From: Aeromonas veronii bv. veronii
Lineage (GTDB): Bacteria > Pseudomonadota > Gammaproteobacteria > Enterobacterales > Aeromonadaceae
DNA: 64,000 bases
Direction: 5' to 3'
Assembly (NCBI RefSeq): GCF_000820225.1
Contig: NZ_CDDK01000004.1
Location: forward strand, 118,172-182,171
Shown here: piece by piece, positions 32,316-40,984 of the stretch
How the letters are laid out: every line of letters begins with the position of its first letter
Numbering within the stretch: the stretch's first letter is position 1
The notes under the pieces: model-generated
Told to the model about the DNA's origin: nothing
Databases searched by the model: none
The model's input: the letters and a program-made list of their open reading frames with translations, nothing else
Translations under genes and position numbers: made by a program

Positions 32316-33920
32316 ATGTCAGCCATTGATATCGTCACAATGCGAGGTGTAACGCCGCGCGTTGAACCTCACCTTTTGTCTGATGAAGTGGCCGTGGTGG
32401 CCCGCGACTGCCATTTTGATCACGGCGTTATCTCTCCCATCGAGGAGGATGCGAGCGCCGGGGTGGTGCTGCCTATCACGCCAACGACCCTGTTCCGCTA
32501 TGGCGAGCACTGGTTTGCATGGAACAAGGTGGTTGAGGCCATGCGCTCACCTATCGCTCAGGATGAGTATCAGCGGGTCTACTACACAGATGGCGAATAC
32601 CCCAAGGTGACCCATGCCCAGATAGCGACCGGTGGCAGCGCCAAGCCTACCGCCTGGTATCGGCTCGGGGTGCCTGCGCCCGGCGTTCCTGTTGGTATCA
32701 GCGCCATCACGCCGCCAGAGGGCGGCAAGGATGACGACATCACCGATGACGAAACCCGCTACTACGTTGACACCTATGTCACCGCCATGGGAGAGGAGGG
32801 GCCGCCCGGGCCTGCCAGCGGCAAGGTGGCAATCCCTATTCCTGAATCAACGGTGACGCTGGCGCTATCTCCTCCGCAGTCGCAGGATAACAACATCACC
32901 AAGCGCCGGATCTATCGGTCTGTCTCCGGTGGCGGCCTGGCTGATTACCTGCTGGTTGCAGAGTTGCCCATTGCGCAAGCCTCGTTTGTGGATGGCCTTG
33001 CCGATGGTGAGCTAGGCCCTGTGCTGGAGACCTACGATTACGCGCCGCCCCCTGCTGCCCTGCGCGGCCTGTGCCAGATGGCCAACGGTATGTGTGCTGG
33101 CTTTGCTGGCAACTCGCTCTATCTGTGCGAGCCCTATCTGCCCTATGCCTGGCCGGAGAAATACCGGCTCACCACAGAGCACGACATCGTGGCGATCGCC
33201 GCCATTGATACTGCACTGGTGATCGGCACCAAGGGTTACCCCTATCTAGCCCAAGGCGTGAGCTCTTCCTCTGTAACAAACCAGAAGCTCAGCCACCTGC
33301 CGCAAGCCTGTATCAGTGCGCGCTCCATGGTGGCGATGGATGGTGTCGTGCTCTATGCGTCCCCTGACGGCCTGGTTGGCATTGGCGCCAGCGGTGGGCA
33401 GGTGGTGACCGAACAGGTGATCACCCGCAAGCAGTGGCAAGCCATGAAGCCTGAAACCCTGCGCGCCTGGCATCACGAAGGCAAGTACGTCGGTCTGACC
33501 GATACCCACGCATTTATCTTCGACCCCAAGTCTGGCGACCTGCGTGAGCTGACCAATCGCTGGGATGCGGCTGTTTCGGACATGGAGAGCGATAGCCTGT
33601 TTGTAGCCAAGGGGCGGGATCTGCATATCTGGCGCGGCGGAGAGGCTGGCAACGGCCAGTTCGTCTGGCGCTCGAAGGTGTTTATGAATGTCAGCGGCAC
33701 GGCTTATGGCTGCTGCCGGATCCTGTCGTCAGACATCACTCAGATCGGGATCAGGCTGTTCGTGGATAACCAGCAGGTAATGGAGTTGTCACCAGGCAAT
33801 CTGACTGTGAGCGCGTTCAGGCTGCCACCGGTGCGTGGTCGATGGTGGCAAATAGAGGTGTTCGGTACCGCTACGGTGCGGCGTATTACCCTGGCTGGCT
33901 CAATGGCGGAGTTGATGTAA
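32316..33920 (+). CDS. Putative virion/tail protein, 534 aa
   Basis: 534 residues, largely beta-rich with repeated hydrophobic strands and Gly/Pro loops, such as TALVIGTKGYPYLAQGVSS and VGLTDTHAFIFDPKSGDLREL, which suggest a beta-propeller-like fold. It precedes the J-like fibre gene and starts beyond the stem-loop of cassette C. A start at 32262 lies inside that hairpin and is rejected. A tail tube or needle component is likely, but the family is not recognised. Confidence 0.7.
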   Translation: MSAIDIVTMRGVTPRVEPHLLSDEVAVVARDCHFDHGVISPIEEDASAGVVLPITPTTLFRYGEHWFAWNKVVEAMRSPIAQDEYQRVYYTDGEYPKVTHAQIATGGSAKPTAWYRLGVPAPGVPVGISAITPPEGGKDDDITDDETRYYVDTYVTAMGEEGPPGPASGKVAIPIPESTVTLALSPPQSQDNNITKRRIYRSVSGGGLADYLLVAELPIAQASFVDGLADGELGPVLETYDYAPPPAALRGLCQMANGMCAGFAGNSLYLCEPYLPYAWPEKYRLTTEHDIVAIAAIDTALVIGTKGYPYLAQGVSSSSVTNQKLSHLPQACISARSMVAMDGVVLYASPDGLVGIGASGGQVVTEQVITRKQWQAMKPETLRAWHHEGKYVGLTDTHAFIFDPKSGDLRELTNRWDAAVSDMESDSLFVAKGRDLHIWRGGEAGNGQFVWRSKVFMNVSGTAYGCCRILSSDITQIGIRLFVDNQQVMELSPGNLTVSAFRLPPVRGRWWQIEVFGTATVRRITLAGSMAELM

Positions 33921-36900
33921 TGGCAAAAGCAGCATACAGGGCCGGGCGAGATCAGGCCGCTACCGCCGAAAACGTCGAGCTGCTGACAGGGCAGCGCGGC
34001 AATAAGCTGGACAAGGCTGTCACACTGCGCGAGTTGACCGCGCTGGGCCTGGCGACGCTGCGCCCTGGTGCTGGCGGCTCGTTCACCCCCGGCAAGAATC
34101 CGGACCTATTCCCTACCGGTACCTATGACAAGCCTCACGCACCGGTCAATGTGCAGGCTAATGGCGCGTTTCATACCGTGGTTATCGACTGGGATGGGCC
34201 TAACTACCGTGGCCATGCCCATGCCGAGGTATGGCGAGCCGAGACGGATAGCCTGCCGGCTGCCACGCTGGTCGGTACTACATCGGCCAATGTATTCTCT
34301 GATGCCATCGGCAAAGGGGCCACGTTTTACTACTGGGTTCGTTTCGTTAATGGGAAGGATGATGCAGGCCCCTTTAACGCCAACGGCGTGAAGGCTGAGA
34401 CCAGCCGCGATGTGCAGGACATCCTTGATGAGCTGCAGGGGCAGATTGATGAGAGCCATCTGGCCAAGGAACTGCTAGACCCCATCAAGAAAGTGCCACA
34501 ACTCTCCATGGATGTGGAGGCAATCAAGCCAAAGCTGGAGGAGGTGGATGTCTCCATCGGCTCAATCCAGAACAAGATCCCCAGCCTCGAGGGGGAGTTG
34601 GCGTCGCTGAACCAGAAGCAGCAGGAAAGCGAGGCGCTGCTCAAGGACGCACAGGATCAGCTTGGCAATGCCAGTATCGACATCGGACTGGTACAGGATC
34701 GCCTGAACGACAAGATCGACAAGTACAAGGGCGACTTTGACAGCTTCCGGGATGCGGTGTTCGAGGTTGATCCAGAGAATGGCAACATCACCATGGATGC
34801 GGTTAACGCCGTCCGTGAAGAGCTGCGCACCTCCATCACAGAGGTACACCAGTCGCTGGATGCCGTATCAGGACAGATCACCAGCAAGGCGGATAACGTC
34901 ACAGTTGATAGCCAAGGGCAGCGAATCACAGAGGCCGAGCAGCGTATCAACGGGCTCGACGCCAGCCTGAGCCAGACGGTGACCAAGGGTGAGTTCACCG
35001 AGGAGCAGAAGAAGGTTACCCAGATTGGGCAGGAGCTGAACGCCACCAAGGGTGAGTTGGCCCAGAAGGCTACGCAGCAAGAGGTTGATGAGCAGGGCGA
35101 GCGGCTGGCCAACGCTGAAAGCAAGCTGACGGTCCACACCGATGAGCTATCTAGCCAGGCGCAGCGAATCGACGGGCTGCAGGCCACCGTGAAGCGGGGT
35201 GATGAAGAGCTGGATGCAAGGATCACCGAGCTGGCGCGCGTCACCGCTGACGCCGACGGCGTAACAGCCCAGCGAGTCAGCGGGCTGGAGGTGCGTACTG
35301 GTGAGGCAGAGGGCAAGATCAGCGCCCTGGAGGAGATTATCGAGTCTGAGGGCGGTATTACTGCTGGTCGGTTCGATGAAATCCAGGCTGAGATTGAACT
35401 GGCCAAGGACAAGGCCGATGGCGCTGGCGATGCTGGCCAGGCTGCCATTGATGCCGCGTTGGCCGGGGATGAGCGAGACAGGGACAACCGCACAGCGTTT
35501 GGCGCTATTCGCACCCAACAGCAGGTGATCGTGAACGAGCAGGCCGCCCAAGCCAAGCGCATCACCGACATGAACGTCAAGTTTGAGGGTAAGGATGCCG
35601 ACACCCAGGCTCGCATCACCGGCGTGGAGGAGGTCTTTGCTGACGCGGATAGTGCGCTGGCCCAGCGCATTGATGATCTGAGCGCTTCGACGAGCGGGGC
35701 GTTTGGTGAAACGGCGGCAGCCATCAAGGCGCTGGAGAAGGTATCGACCGACGCTGACAGCGCACTGGCGCTGCGCCAAGACCAGATGCATGCCGAGCTG
35801 ACCGATGCAGACAACGCCCTGAGCGCCGGGATTGCCAGTGAATCAGAGGCAAGAGCGACGGCTGATGAGGCCATGTCGCGGCGAGTGGATGAGTTGACCG
35901 CCAATGTGGATGGCGAACTTGGCGACCTGAGCGCCCGCGTAGCTCAAGAGGAGCAGGCGCGGGCAGATGGTGACGGAGCACTGGCTCAGCGGATCACCAC
36001 GCTGGACGCCAGCGTAACGGAGGGTGATGCCACCAACGCGGCCAGTATCTCCAGCCTGGAAAAGGTGGTTGTTGATACCGCTCAGGCGCTGGCACAGCGT
36101 CAGGACAACATGGAGTCATCCATCGACCTTGGCGGCAAAACGGATGTCGAGGGCGCGCTGGCAAGCGATGAGCGCGACCGGGAGAACCGCAAGGCGCGCG
36201 GCAAGATCATTACTCAGCAGCAAACGCTGGCCAATGCCCATGAGGCGCTGGCAAGAGATGTGACGCAGCTCACTGCAGATTACGAGGCGGATAGCGCAGA
36301 CCTGCACAGCCAGATCACCGAGGAACGGCTGGCGCGCAGCACGGCTGACGAAGCGCTGGCACAAAAGACATCGGTGCTTGAGGCGCAGATAGAGGGGGTT
36401 GGCCAGTCGCTGTCTGCCTCTATTGCTGAGCTGGCCAAGGCAAGCGCTGACGCAGACTCGGCCATGACCGAGAAGTTGAGCCAGCAGCAGTCTGCCATGG
36501 AGACCGCTGACGCTGAGCTATCCGGGCGCATCAATGAGGAGGCGACAACCCGGGCTGATGCCGTAGAGTCGCTGGCAAACCAGATCCAGCAGGTTACGGT
36601 AGATTATCAGGATGGCGATAATCGGCTGGAAGGCCAGATCACTGCGGAGTCAGAGGCGCGAGCAAACGCCGTGCAGTCTCTTGCAAGTCAGATCAACACG
36701 GTTTCCGCTGTAGCTGGCAGCAAGAACAAGACATTCTTTCAGGCCACGGCACCAAGCAATGGCATGGGAACCGGCGATTTGTGGTTTGACACTTCAAACA
36801 ATAACCGACCATATCGGTACAGCGGTACCGCATGGGTGGCGACAGATGATCCGCGTATTGCAGCCAATGCCGCTGCCGTGCAGTCCCAAAGCCAAGCCAT

Positions 36901-37810
36901 CGCCGACCTGCAAAACGGCGCTCAGGCCATGTGGTCAATCAAGGCCCAAGCTGGAGATATCAAGGCCGGGATTGGCTTGGTGGCCAAGAGTGATGGCACC
37001 AGCCAGGTGATGGTGTCTGCCAGCCAGTTCTTTGTGTTCAACCCAAACAGCCCAAACGCCACCGCTCCGCTGTTTGCCATCGACAACGGCCAGACGGTGA
37101 TCGCCGAGGCCATCATTCGCAAGGCAACTATCCAGATCATCCACTCCGAGAAGATTACTGCCGACTATATCAAGGCTGGGGTGAGCATCAGCGCCCCGCT
37201 TATCACAGGTGGCCAGTTCGATATGGGCAACGCCTTTATGTCTGGCGGTGCTGCTGGCTTTGGCAAGGGCGGCCCTTATGGCGGCTGGGGATGGGGGTGG
37301 CACACCATCATTTACAGCGATGGCAGCCTCTACACCAACCGCCTTTATTCCGAGGGCGGCTATGTTCGCAATATGACTATCGGCAACTGCACGATAGATC
37401 AGAACTGCGTGGTGCTTGGCACTATTTATGCCGATCGGATTGTTGGTGATGTCACCAAGATGTTTACCCATAAGGGGGCGTTCACCATCCCAGCATACAA
37501 TCGGGCCAGAAATCTGGTGCTGGTGCAGGGTGGGATAGTATTTCGTCGTCGCGTATCTGGTAGTGGTTCGGTGTGGCTGAACGTTCACGTATACCTAAAT
37601 GGAGTCCTTATTGAGACCGCTAGCGCCAACGCAAATCTACCAACAGGTGGAAGTGTTGATATGTCAGTATCAATTCAGCCGTTTATGGTCATTCCGGCCA
37701 ACACTGATGCAACCATATCGTTTGCTACAAGCACATCAGGCAACGTCAGTGCTGTTGGGCCTGAATACAACGACACCGCTAGAGCCGTCTGGCTAATGGC
37801 ATTGACATGA
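33920..37810 (+). CDS. Central tail fibre, J-like host-specificity protein
   Basis: 1,296 residues. The N-terminal part has a fibronectin-like segment (TVVIDWDGPNYRGHAHAEVWRAET, about 90-115). The middle (about 160-930) is a coiled-coil stalk of Ala/Glu/Asp heptads with a 234-residue internal duplication. Residues about 1,000-1,110 (MWSIKAQAGDIKAGIGLVAKS...FFVFNP...AEAIIRKATIQIIHSEKITADYI) match the DUF1983-like C-terminal domain of lambda J, followed by a beta-rich tip. It contacts the host receptor. Its ATG overlaps the previous TAA (TAATG). Confidence 0.82.
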   Translation: MAKAAYRAGRDQAATAENVELLTGQRGNKLDKAVTLRELTALGLATLRPGAGGSFTPGKNPDLFPTGTYDKPHAPVNVQANGAFHTVVIDWDGPNYRGHAHAEVWRAETDSLPAATLVGTTSANVFSDAIGKGATFYYWVRFVNGKDDAGPFNANGVKAETSRDVQDILDELQGQIDESHLAKELLDPIKKVPQLSMDVEAIKPKLEEVDVSIGSIQNKIPSLEGELASLNQKQQESEALLKDAQDQLGNASIDIGLVQDRLNDKIDKYKGDFDSFRDAVFEVDPENGNITMDAVNAVREELRTSITEVHQSLDAVSGQITSKADNVTVDSQGQRITEAEQRINGLDASLSQTVTKGEFTEEQKKVTQIGQELNATKGELAQKATQQEVDEQGERLANAESKLTVHTDELSSQAQRIDGLQATVKRGDEELDARITELARVTADADGVTAQRVSGLEVRTGEAEGKISALEEIIESEGGITAGRFDEIQAEIELAKDKADGAGDAGQAAIDAALAGDERDRDNRTAFGAIRTQQQVIVNEQAAQAKRITDMNVKFEGKDADTQARITGVEEVFADADSALAQRIDDLSASTSGAFGETAAAIKALEKVSTDADSALALRQDQMHAELTDADNALSAGIASESEARATADEAMSRRVDELTANVDGELGDLSARVAQEEQARADGDGALAQRITTLDASVTEGDATNAASISSLEKVVVDTAQALAQRQDNMESSIDLGGKTDVEGALASDERDRENRKARGKIITQQQTLANAHEALARDVTQLTADYEADSADLHSQITEERLARSTADEALAQKTSVLEAQIEGVGQSLSASIAELAKASADADSAMTEKLSQQQSAMETADAELSGRINEEATTRADAVESLANQIQQVTVDYQDGDNRLEGQITAESEARANAVQSLASQINTVSAVAGSKNKTFFQATAPSNGMGTGDLWFDTSNNNRPYRYSGTAWVATDDPRIAANAAAVQSQSQAIADLQNGAQAMWSIKAQAGDIKAGIGLVAKSDGTSQVMVSASQFFVFNPNSPNATAPLFAIDNGQTVIAEAIIRKATIQIIHSEKITADYIKAGVSISAPLITGGQFDMGNAFMSGGAAGFGKGGPYGGWGWGWHTIIYSDGSLYTNRLYSEGGYVRNMTIGNCTIDQNCVVLGTIYADRIVGDVTKMFTHKGAFTIPAYNRARNLVLVQGGIVFRRRVSGSGSVWLNVHVYLNGVLIETASANANLPTGGSVDMSVSIQPFMVIPANTDATISFATSTSGNVSAVGPEYNDTARAVWLMALT

Positions 37811-38166
37811 GTAAGGCAATCAACCGCATCGCCAGCGACACAGGCAACCCAAGGCTATCAGCCGAACTGCAAGACGCCATCCGTAACCGGGTGGCGTTTT
37901 TGTTTGTGCGTGGCGATGACGGCTTCGTGTTGAAGCCGGTCAGCGAGCAGGGCACTACCGGCGTGCTGGTATGGGTCGGCTGGGGTGAAGGTGGGGCGCC
38001 AGAGCGACACCTGCCTGAGGTTAAGCGGCTGGCCCGCATGATAGGTGCCCGCTGGTTGCGCTTTCACTCTGCGCGCAAGGGGTGGCTCAGGGTAGCGCCA
38101 AAAATGGGGTGGGTGCGTCAGTCAGATGATGCTGACGGGCTCTTTGTGTTTCAGATCAACTTGTGA
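37807..38166 (+). CDS. Hypothetical protein, 119 aa, after J-like gene
   Basis: The ATG overlaps the J-like stop by ATGA. VLVWVGWGEGGAPERHLPEVKRLARMIGARWLRFHSARKGWLRVAPKMGW recalls GNAT-like small phage proteins near tail genes, but conserved acetyl-CoA residues are unclear. The function is unknown. Confidence 0.65.
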   Translation: MSKAINRIASDTGNPRLSAELQDAIRNRVAFLFVRGDDGFVLKPVSEQGTTGVLVWVGWGEGGAPERHLPEVKRLARMIGARWLRFHSARKGWLRVAPKMGWVRQSDDADGLFVFQINL

Positions 38167-38174
38167 GGTGAGCG

Positions 38175-38813
38175 ATGGGCAAGGGTGGCTCTAACGAAAT
38201 TCAGGAGACGGAAGCCCAGAAAGCTGCGGCTGGCGTGGCCATGGAGCAGTGGCAGCTCTATAAAAACGACCTGCAGCAGTATGAGGACATCTTCATGGAC
38301 AAGGTGGATGACCTCAACAACGAGAGCGAGTACGGCAAGTTGGCTGGCACGGCTGCGCTGGGTACCGCTCAATCCTTTGGCGAGGCGCGCGCCGGACTGG
38401 CCGATTCTATGGCGGCTGGCGGTGTGGATCCGACCAGCGGAAAGTATCAGGCGGCCATGTCAAATCTGGAGACAGATCAGGCGCTGAGCCAGACCGACAC
38501 CACCAACCGCGCCCAGTCCAGCCAGCAAGATAAGTATGTGGCTGGCCTCAAGGATGTGGTGAGCATTGGCGCGGGGCAGAAGGCTGAATCGCTGGCCGCT
38601 ATGGGCGATATGGCAACTACCAGTCTGCGCAAGGCCACCAGTGACGCCCAGAGCTCATTCCAGAGCCAGCAGGCGACCGCTGGCCTGGTTGGCACGCTGG
38701 CGGGGGCTGGCACGGCGTATGGGCTCAAGGAGCTTAAGGCGCCAGCAACAACCACAGCCGTGAGCAAGAAGATCAGCCCGACAGCCAGCGTGCTGCAAGG
38801 CAAGGGTTACTAA
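38175..38813 (+). CDS. Putative internal virion/ejection protein, 212 aa
   Basis: 212 residues, Ala/Gln/Ser-rich and helical, with MGKGGSNEIQETEAQKAAAGVAMEQWQLYKND at the N-terminus and a hydrophobic LVGTLAGAGTAYGL near the C-terminus. This composition and the position before further helical proteins resemble podovirus ejection proteins, which leave the head during infection. No sequence family is claimed. Confidence 0.65.
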   Translation: MGKGGSNEIQETEAQKAAAGVAMEQWQLYKNDLQQYEDIFMDKVDDLNNESEYGKLAGTAALGTAQSFGEARAGLADSMAAGGVDPTSGKYQAAMSNLETDQALSQTDTTNRAQSSQQDKYVAGLKDVVSIGAGQKAESLAAMGDMATTSLRKATSDAQSSFQSQQATAGLVGTLAGAGTAYGLKELKAPATTTAVSKKISPTASVLQGKGY

Positions 38814-38823
38814 GGGGTAAACG

Positions 38824-39198
38824 ATGGGATACGCCGCAGATACATTTGCACAGATCACCCGCGAGAGCTACCAGGACTGGAAAGACCGCTTCTACCCGAA
38901 GCAGAAGGAGCTGATGGAACTTGCCACCAACGGCAAGCTCTTGCAGGAGCAGCTCGGCCGGGTTGATGAGAACAACGCCAACGCCCTGCGTTCTGCCCAG
39001 CAGGCCACGGCAAACCGCAATGCCCGCATGGGGGTGAGCAGTAACGCCAACGACAACAGCCAGGGGTTGCGGGCTGCCCTGATGACGGCAGGTACCGAAA
39101 ACGGCCTGCGCGAGCAGGAGCAGGCGCGCCAGATGGGGATCTTGACCGGCGCCGATGCCGGACTGCGTGAGGCAATCAAAACCGGTGGAGGTATGTAA
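38824..39198 (+). CDS. Putative internal virion protein, 124 aa
   Basis: 124 residues: MGYAADTFAQITRESYQDWKDRFYPKQKELM, then Asn/Ala-rich helices (NANALRSAQQATANRNARMGVSS). A member of the run of helical proteins between fibre and giant protein. Its stop overlaps the next ATG (TAATG). Confidence 0.62.
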   Translation: MGYAADTFAQITRESYQDWKDRFYPKQKELMELATNGKLLQEQLGRVDENNANALRSAQQATANRNARMGVSSNANDNSQGLRAALMTAGTENGLREQEQARQMGILTGADAGLREAIKTGGGM

Positions 39199-39437
39199 TG
39201 GGATACGGACTGCTTGATATTGGCGCCCAGACGCGCCAGCAGGGGATGATGGGGCTGCGCGATGCGGCCAATCGAGAACAGGAAGTGGAAATGGCCAACC
39301 AGAGCCTTAAGACGGCCAAGAAGCAGCAGACGATGAGTGCGATCGGCGCTGGCGCAGGAGTTGGGACAATGGTGATGCCTGGGCTTGGGACTGCTATTGG
39401 TGCTGGCATTGGCTTTCTGGCCGACAGTTTGTTTTAA
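39198..39437 (+). CDS. Small membrane-associating virion protein, 79 aa
   Basis: 79 residues with a helical polar N-terminal half and a glycine-rich hydrophobic C-terminal segment (MSAIGAGAGVGTMVMPGLGTAIGAGIGFLADSLF), typical of ejected or pore-forming proteins. GGAGGT precedes the ATG. Confidence 0.62.
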   Translation: MGYGLLDIGAQTRQQGMMGLRDAANREQEVEMANQSLKTAKKQQTMSAIGAGAGVGTMVMPGLGTAIGAGIGFLADSLF

Positions 39438-39449
39438 AGGGGGTGGGTG

Positions 39450-40850
39450 ATGGGTGTATCAGGATTGGCAGAAGGCTTTCTGGCTGGCTTCAACACCATG
39501 GACCGCTACCAGCGCGGTCAGAAAGAGGACGAGCGACAAGAGCGAGAGCTTGGGTTGCGCGATACCATGGTCAAGCAGGGGATAGAGGATTCAAATCGCA
39601 ACTTCTCTCTCCGGCAGGCCAGCTTTGAGCATGACAAGGAGCGCACGAAGACCGCTGAGGAGCAGTGGAAACAAGAGTTTGGCCTCAGACAGAAAGAGTC
39701 TGAGGGGATGCAGGCTTACAGAAATGCCAACCTTGGTCTTGCCCAAGCGGAAGAAGGGCGCCGCAAGCAGGAATATGAGTGGCAGGTAAAGGACCGGGAG
39801 AAGCAGGCGTACCAGCAAGAGAACTTGCCCATCATCCAGTCTGGTTGGCAAGCCGTTGCAGATGGCAAAGACCCTGGCCAGCAGTTCTGGAACGTGGTGC
39901 GGGATCCGCGGGCTGGCTCATTCAACCCTGAGCGCTACCTGCAGCAGGATTATGCCGAAGCTGGCAAGACCTTTGTCACCCATGCAGGCAACCTGATGCG
40001 CCAGGCTCAGGAAGGCAAGCTCGACCCAACCACGCCGGAAGGGCATGCAGCCGTGAATAACCCGCAGTTTATCAAGGCAGCCGGCACCCTTTATCAGGAC
40101 GAGGTAAACAAGGGGGTGGGCGATATCGACCCGGATAGCGGCAAGACCATCACCGGCAAGCAGTTGAGCAACATCATGATCACCCCTGACGGGCGCGGTG
40201 TGGTACTGGGGGTCGAGGTGACTTACGACGATGGCAGCAAGGATGTTCGCCCGGTCACCAATAACCGGACCTCTGCGCCGGATGACACTCCCAAGGTGAT
40301 CCCCATTAATGACTTCCTGAAACCGGCCTATCAGCGGGCGGCACTGGCCAAGCACATGATCGGCAACGCCGACCAACTGCGCGCCTCGCTCGGTCTGACG
40401 GCTGGCCCGGATCAGGCAGGCTACAAGAAGGCGGTTGCTGACCTTGAGAAGCAGCATGGCCAGAACCGCGCCAGGATCTCCTCCAGCAATGCAGAGGATA
40501 AAGACCTGCAGCTCGATGCGCTGGATGCCCAACTTGAGCAGAGCAAAGCTGCGTTGGCTGACACCTACGGTCTGACCACCAAAACGGATGAGCCAAAGCA
40601 GGAGGCGCCACTCAAGGCGTGGACAGGGGGCGATCCTGAGCGCCTGCAGTTTATCAAGGAGGCCAACCAGCACGGCAAGCTGAGCAGCCTGATGGATAAC
40701 CCGGCACGGATGAACACGGCGTTCGAGCTGTGGCGCCAACAGGCGGCCAAGCAGAAGAAAGAGGAGCAAGCTACCGTGACAGCCAGCAGGCTGCGTGATG
40801 CGGAGGCTGGCGCCTATCAGGCCATCAGTCTGGCGCAAGCGCGCCGCTAG
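39450..40850 (+). CDS. Putative ejection protein, 466 aa
   Basis: 466 residues. The first 150 are a Glu/Gln/Arg-rich coiled coil (QRGQKEDERQERELGLRDTMVKQG and further heptads). A mixed region with FIKAAGTLYQDEVNKG and ITPDGRGVVLGVEVTYDDGSKDV follows, then another helical section. The ATG at 39450 has AAAGGGGG upstream. It lies just before the giant polyvalent gene; such pairs are ejected together in short-tailed phages. Inference from composition and order. Confidence 0.65.
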   Translation: MGVSGLAEGFLAGFNTMDRYQRGQKEDERQERELGLRDTMVKQGIEDSNRNFSLRQASFEHDKERTKTAEEQWKQEFGLRQKESEGMQAYRNANLGLAQAEEGRRKQEYEWQVKDREKQAYQQENLPIIQSGWQAVADGKDPGQQFWNVVRDPRAGSFNPERYLQQDYAEAGKTFVTHAGNLMRQAQEGKLDPTTPEGHAAVNNPQFIKAAGTLYQDEVNKGVGDIDPDSGKTITGKQLSNIMITPDGRGVVLGVEVTYDDGSKDVRPVTNNRTSAPDDTPKVIPINDFLKPAYQRAALAKHMIGNADQLRASLGLTAGPDQAGYKKAVADLEKQHGQNRARISSSNAEDKDLQLDALDAQLEQSKAALADTYGLTTKTDEPKQEAPLKAWTGGDPERLQFIKEANQHGKLSSLMDNPARMNTAFELWRQQAAKQKKEEQATVTASRLRDAEAGAYQAISLAQARR

Positions 40851-40911
40851 TTGCCTTTCCAACCCCCCAGCGTTAGCATCTCTCCATAGTCGGCCAGTCT
40901 GCTTATTGGCC
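40851..40911 (+). promoter_or_regulatory. Late promoter/stem-loop cassette D
   Basis: TTGCCT starts immediately after the stop codon (40851-40856), then a 17-bp spacer ending CCCAGCGT and TAGCAT (40874-40879). Twelve bases later GGCCAGT...ATTGGCC forms a stem-loop (40892-40911) without a U-tract; a separate terminator follows. Confidence 0.65.
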
Positions 40912-40927
40912 AGCACTCCCCATATCA

Positions 40928-40959
40928 AGCCCTGATCGGTTCGCCGGTCGGGGCTTTTC
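40928..40959 (+). terminator. Intrinsic terminator upstream of the giant gene
   Basis: AGCCCTGATCGG-TTCG-CCGGTCGGGGCT followed by TTTTCTTTTG: a 12-bp stem with one mismatch and a UUCG loop. Confidence 0.7.
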
Positions 40960-40984
40960 TTTTGCACAAAAAGCCGAGGACACC

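Noticed and set aside
32262..32316. Earlier ATG for the 534-residue virion protein
   Set aside because: It lies inside the stem-loop of cassette C and lacks a ribosome binding site; the start at 32316 is preferred.
34657..35904. 415-codon serine-rich minus-strand frame opposite the J-like fibre
   Set aside because: Its Ser/Ala bias is the mirror of the repeated Asp/Ala/Glu stalk codons on the plus strand.
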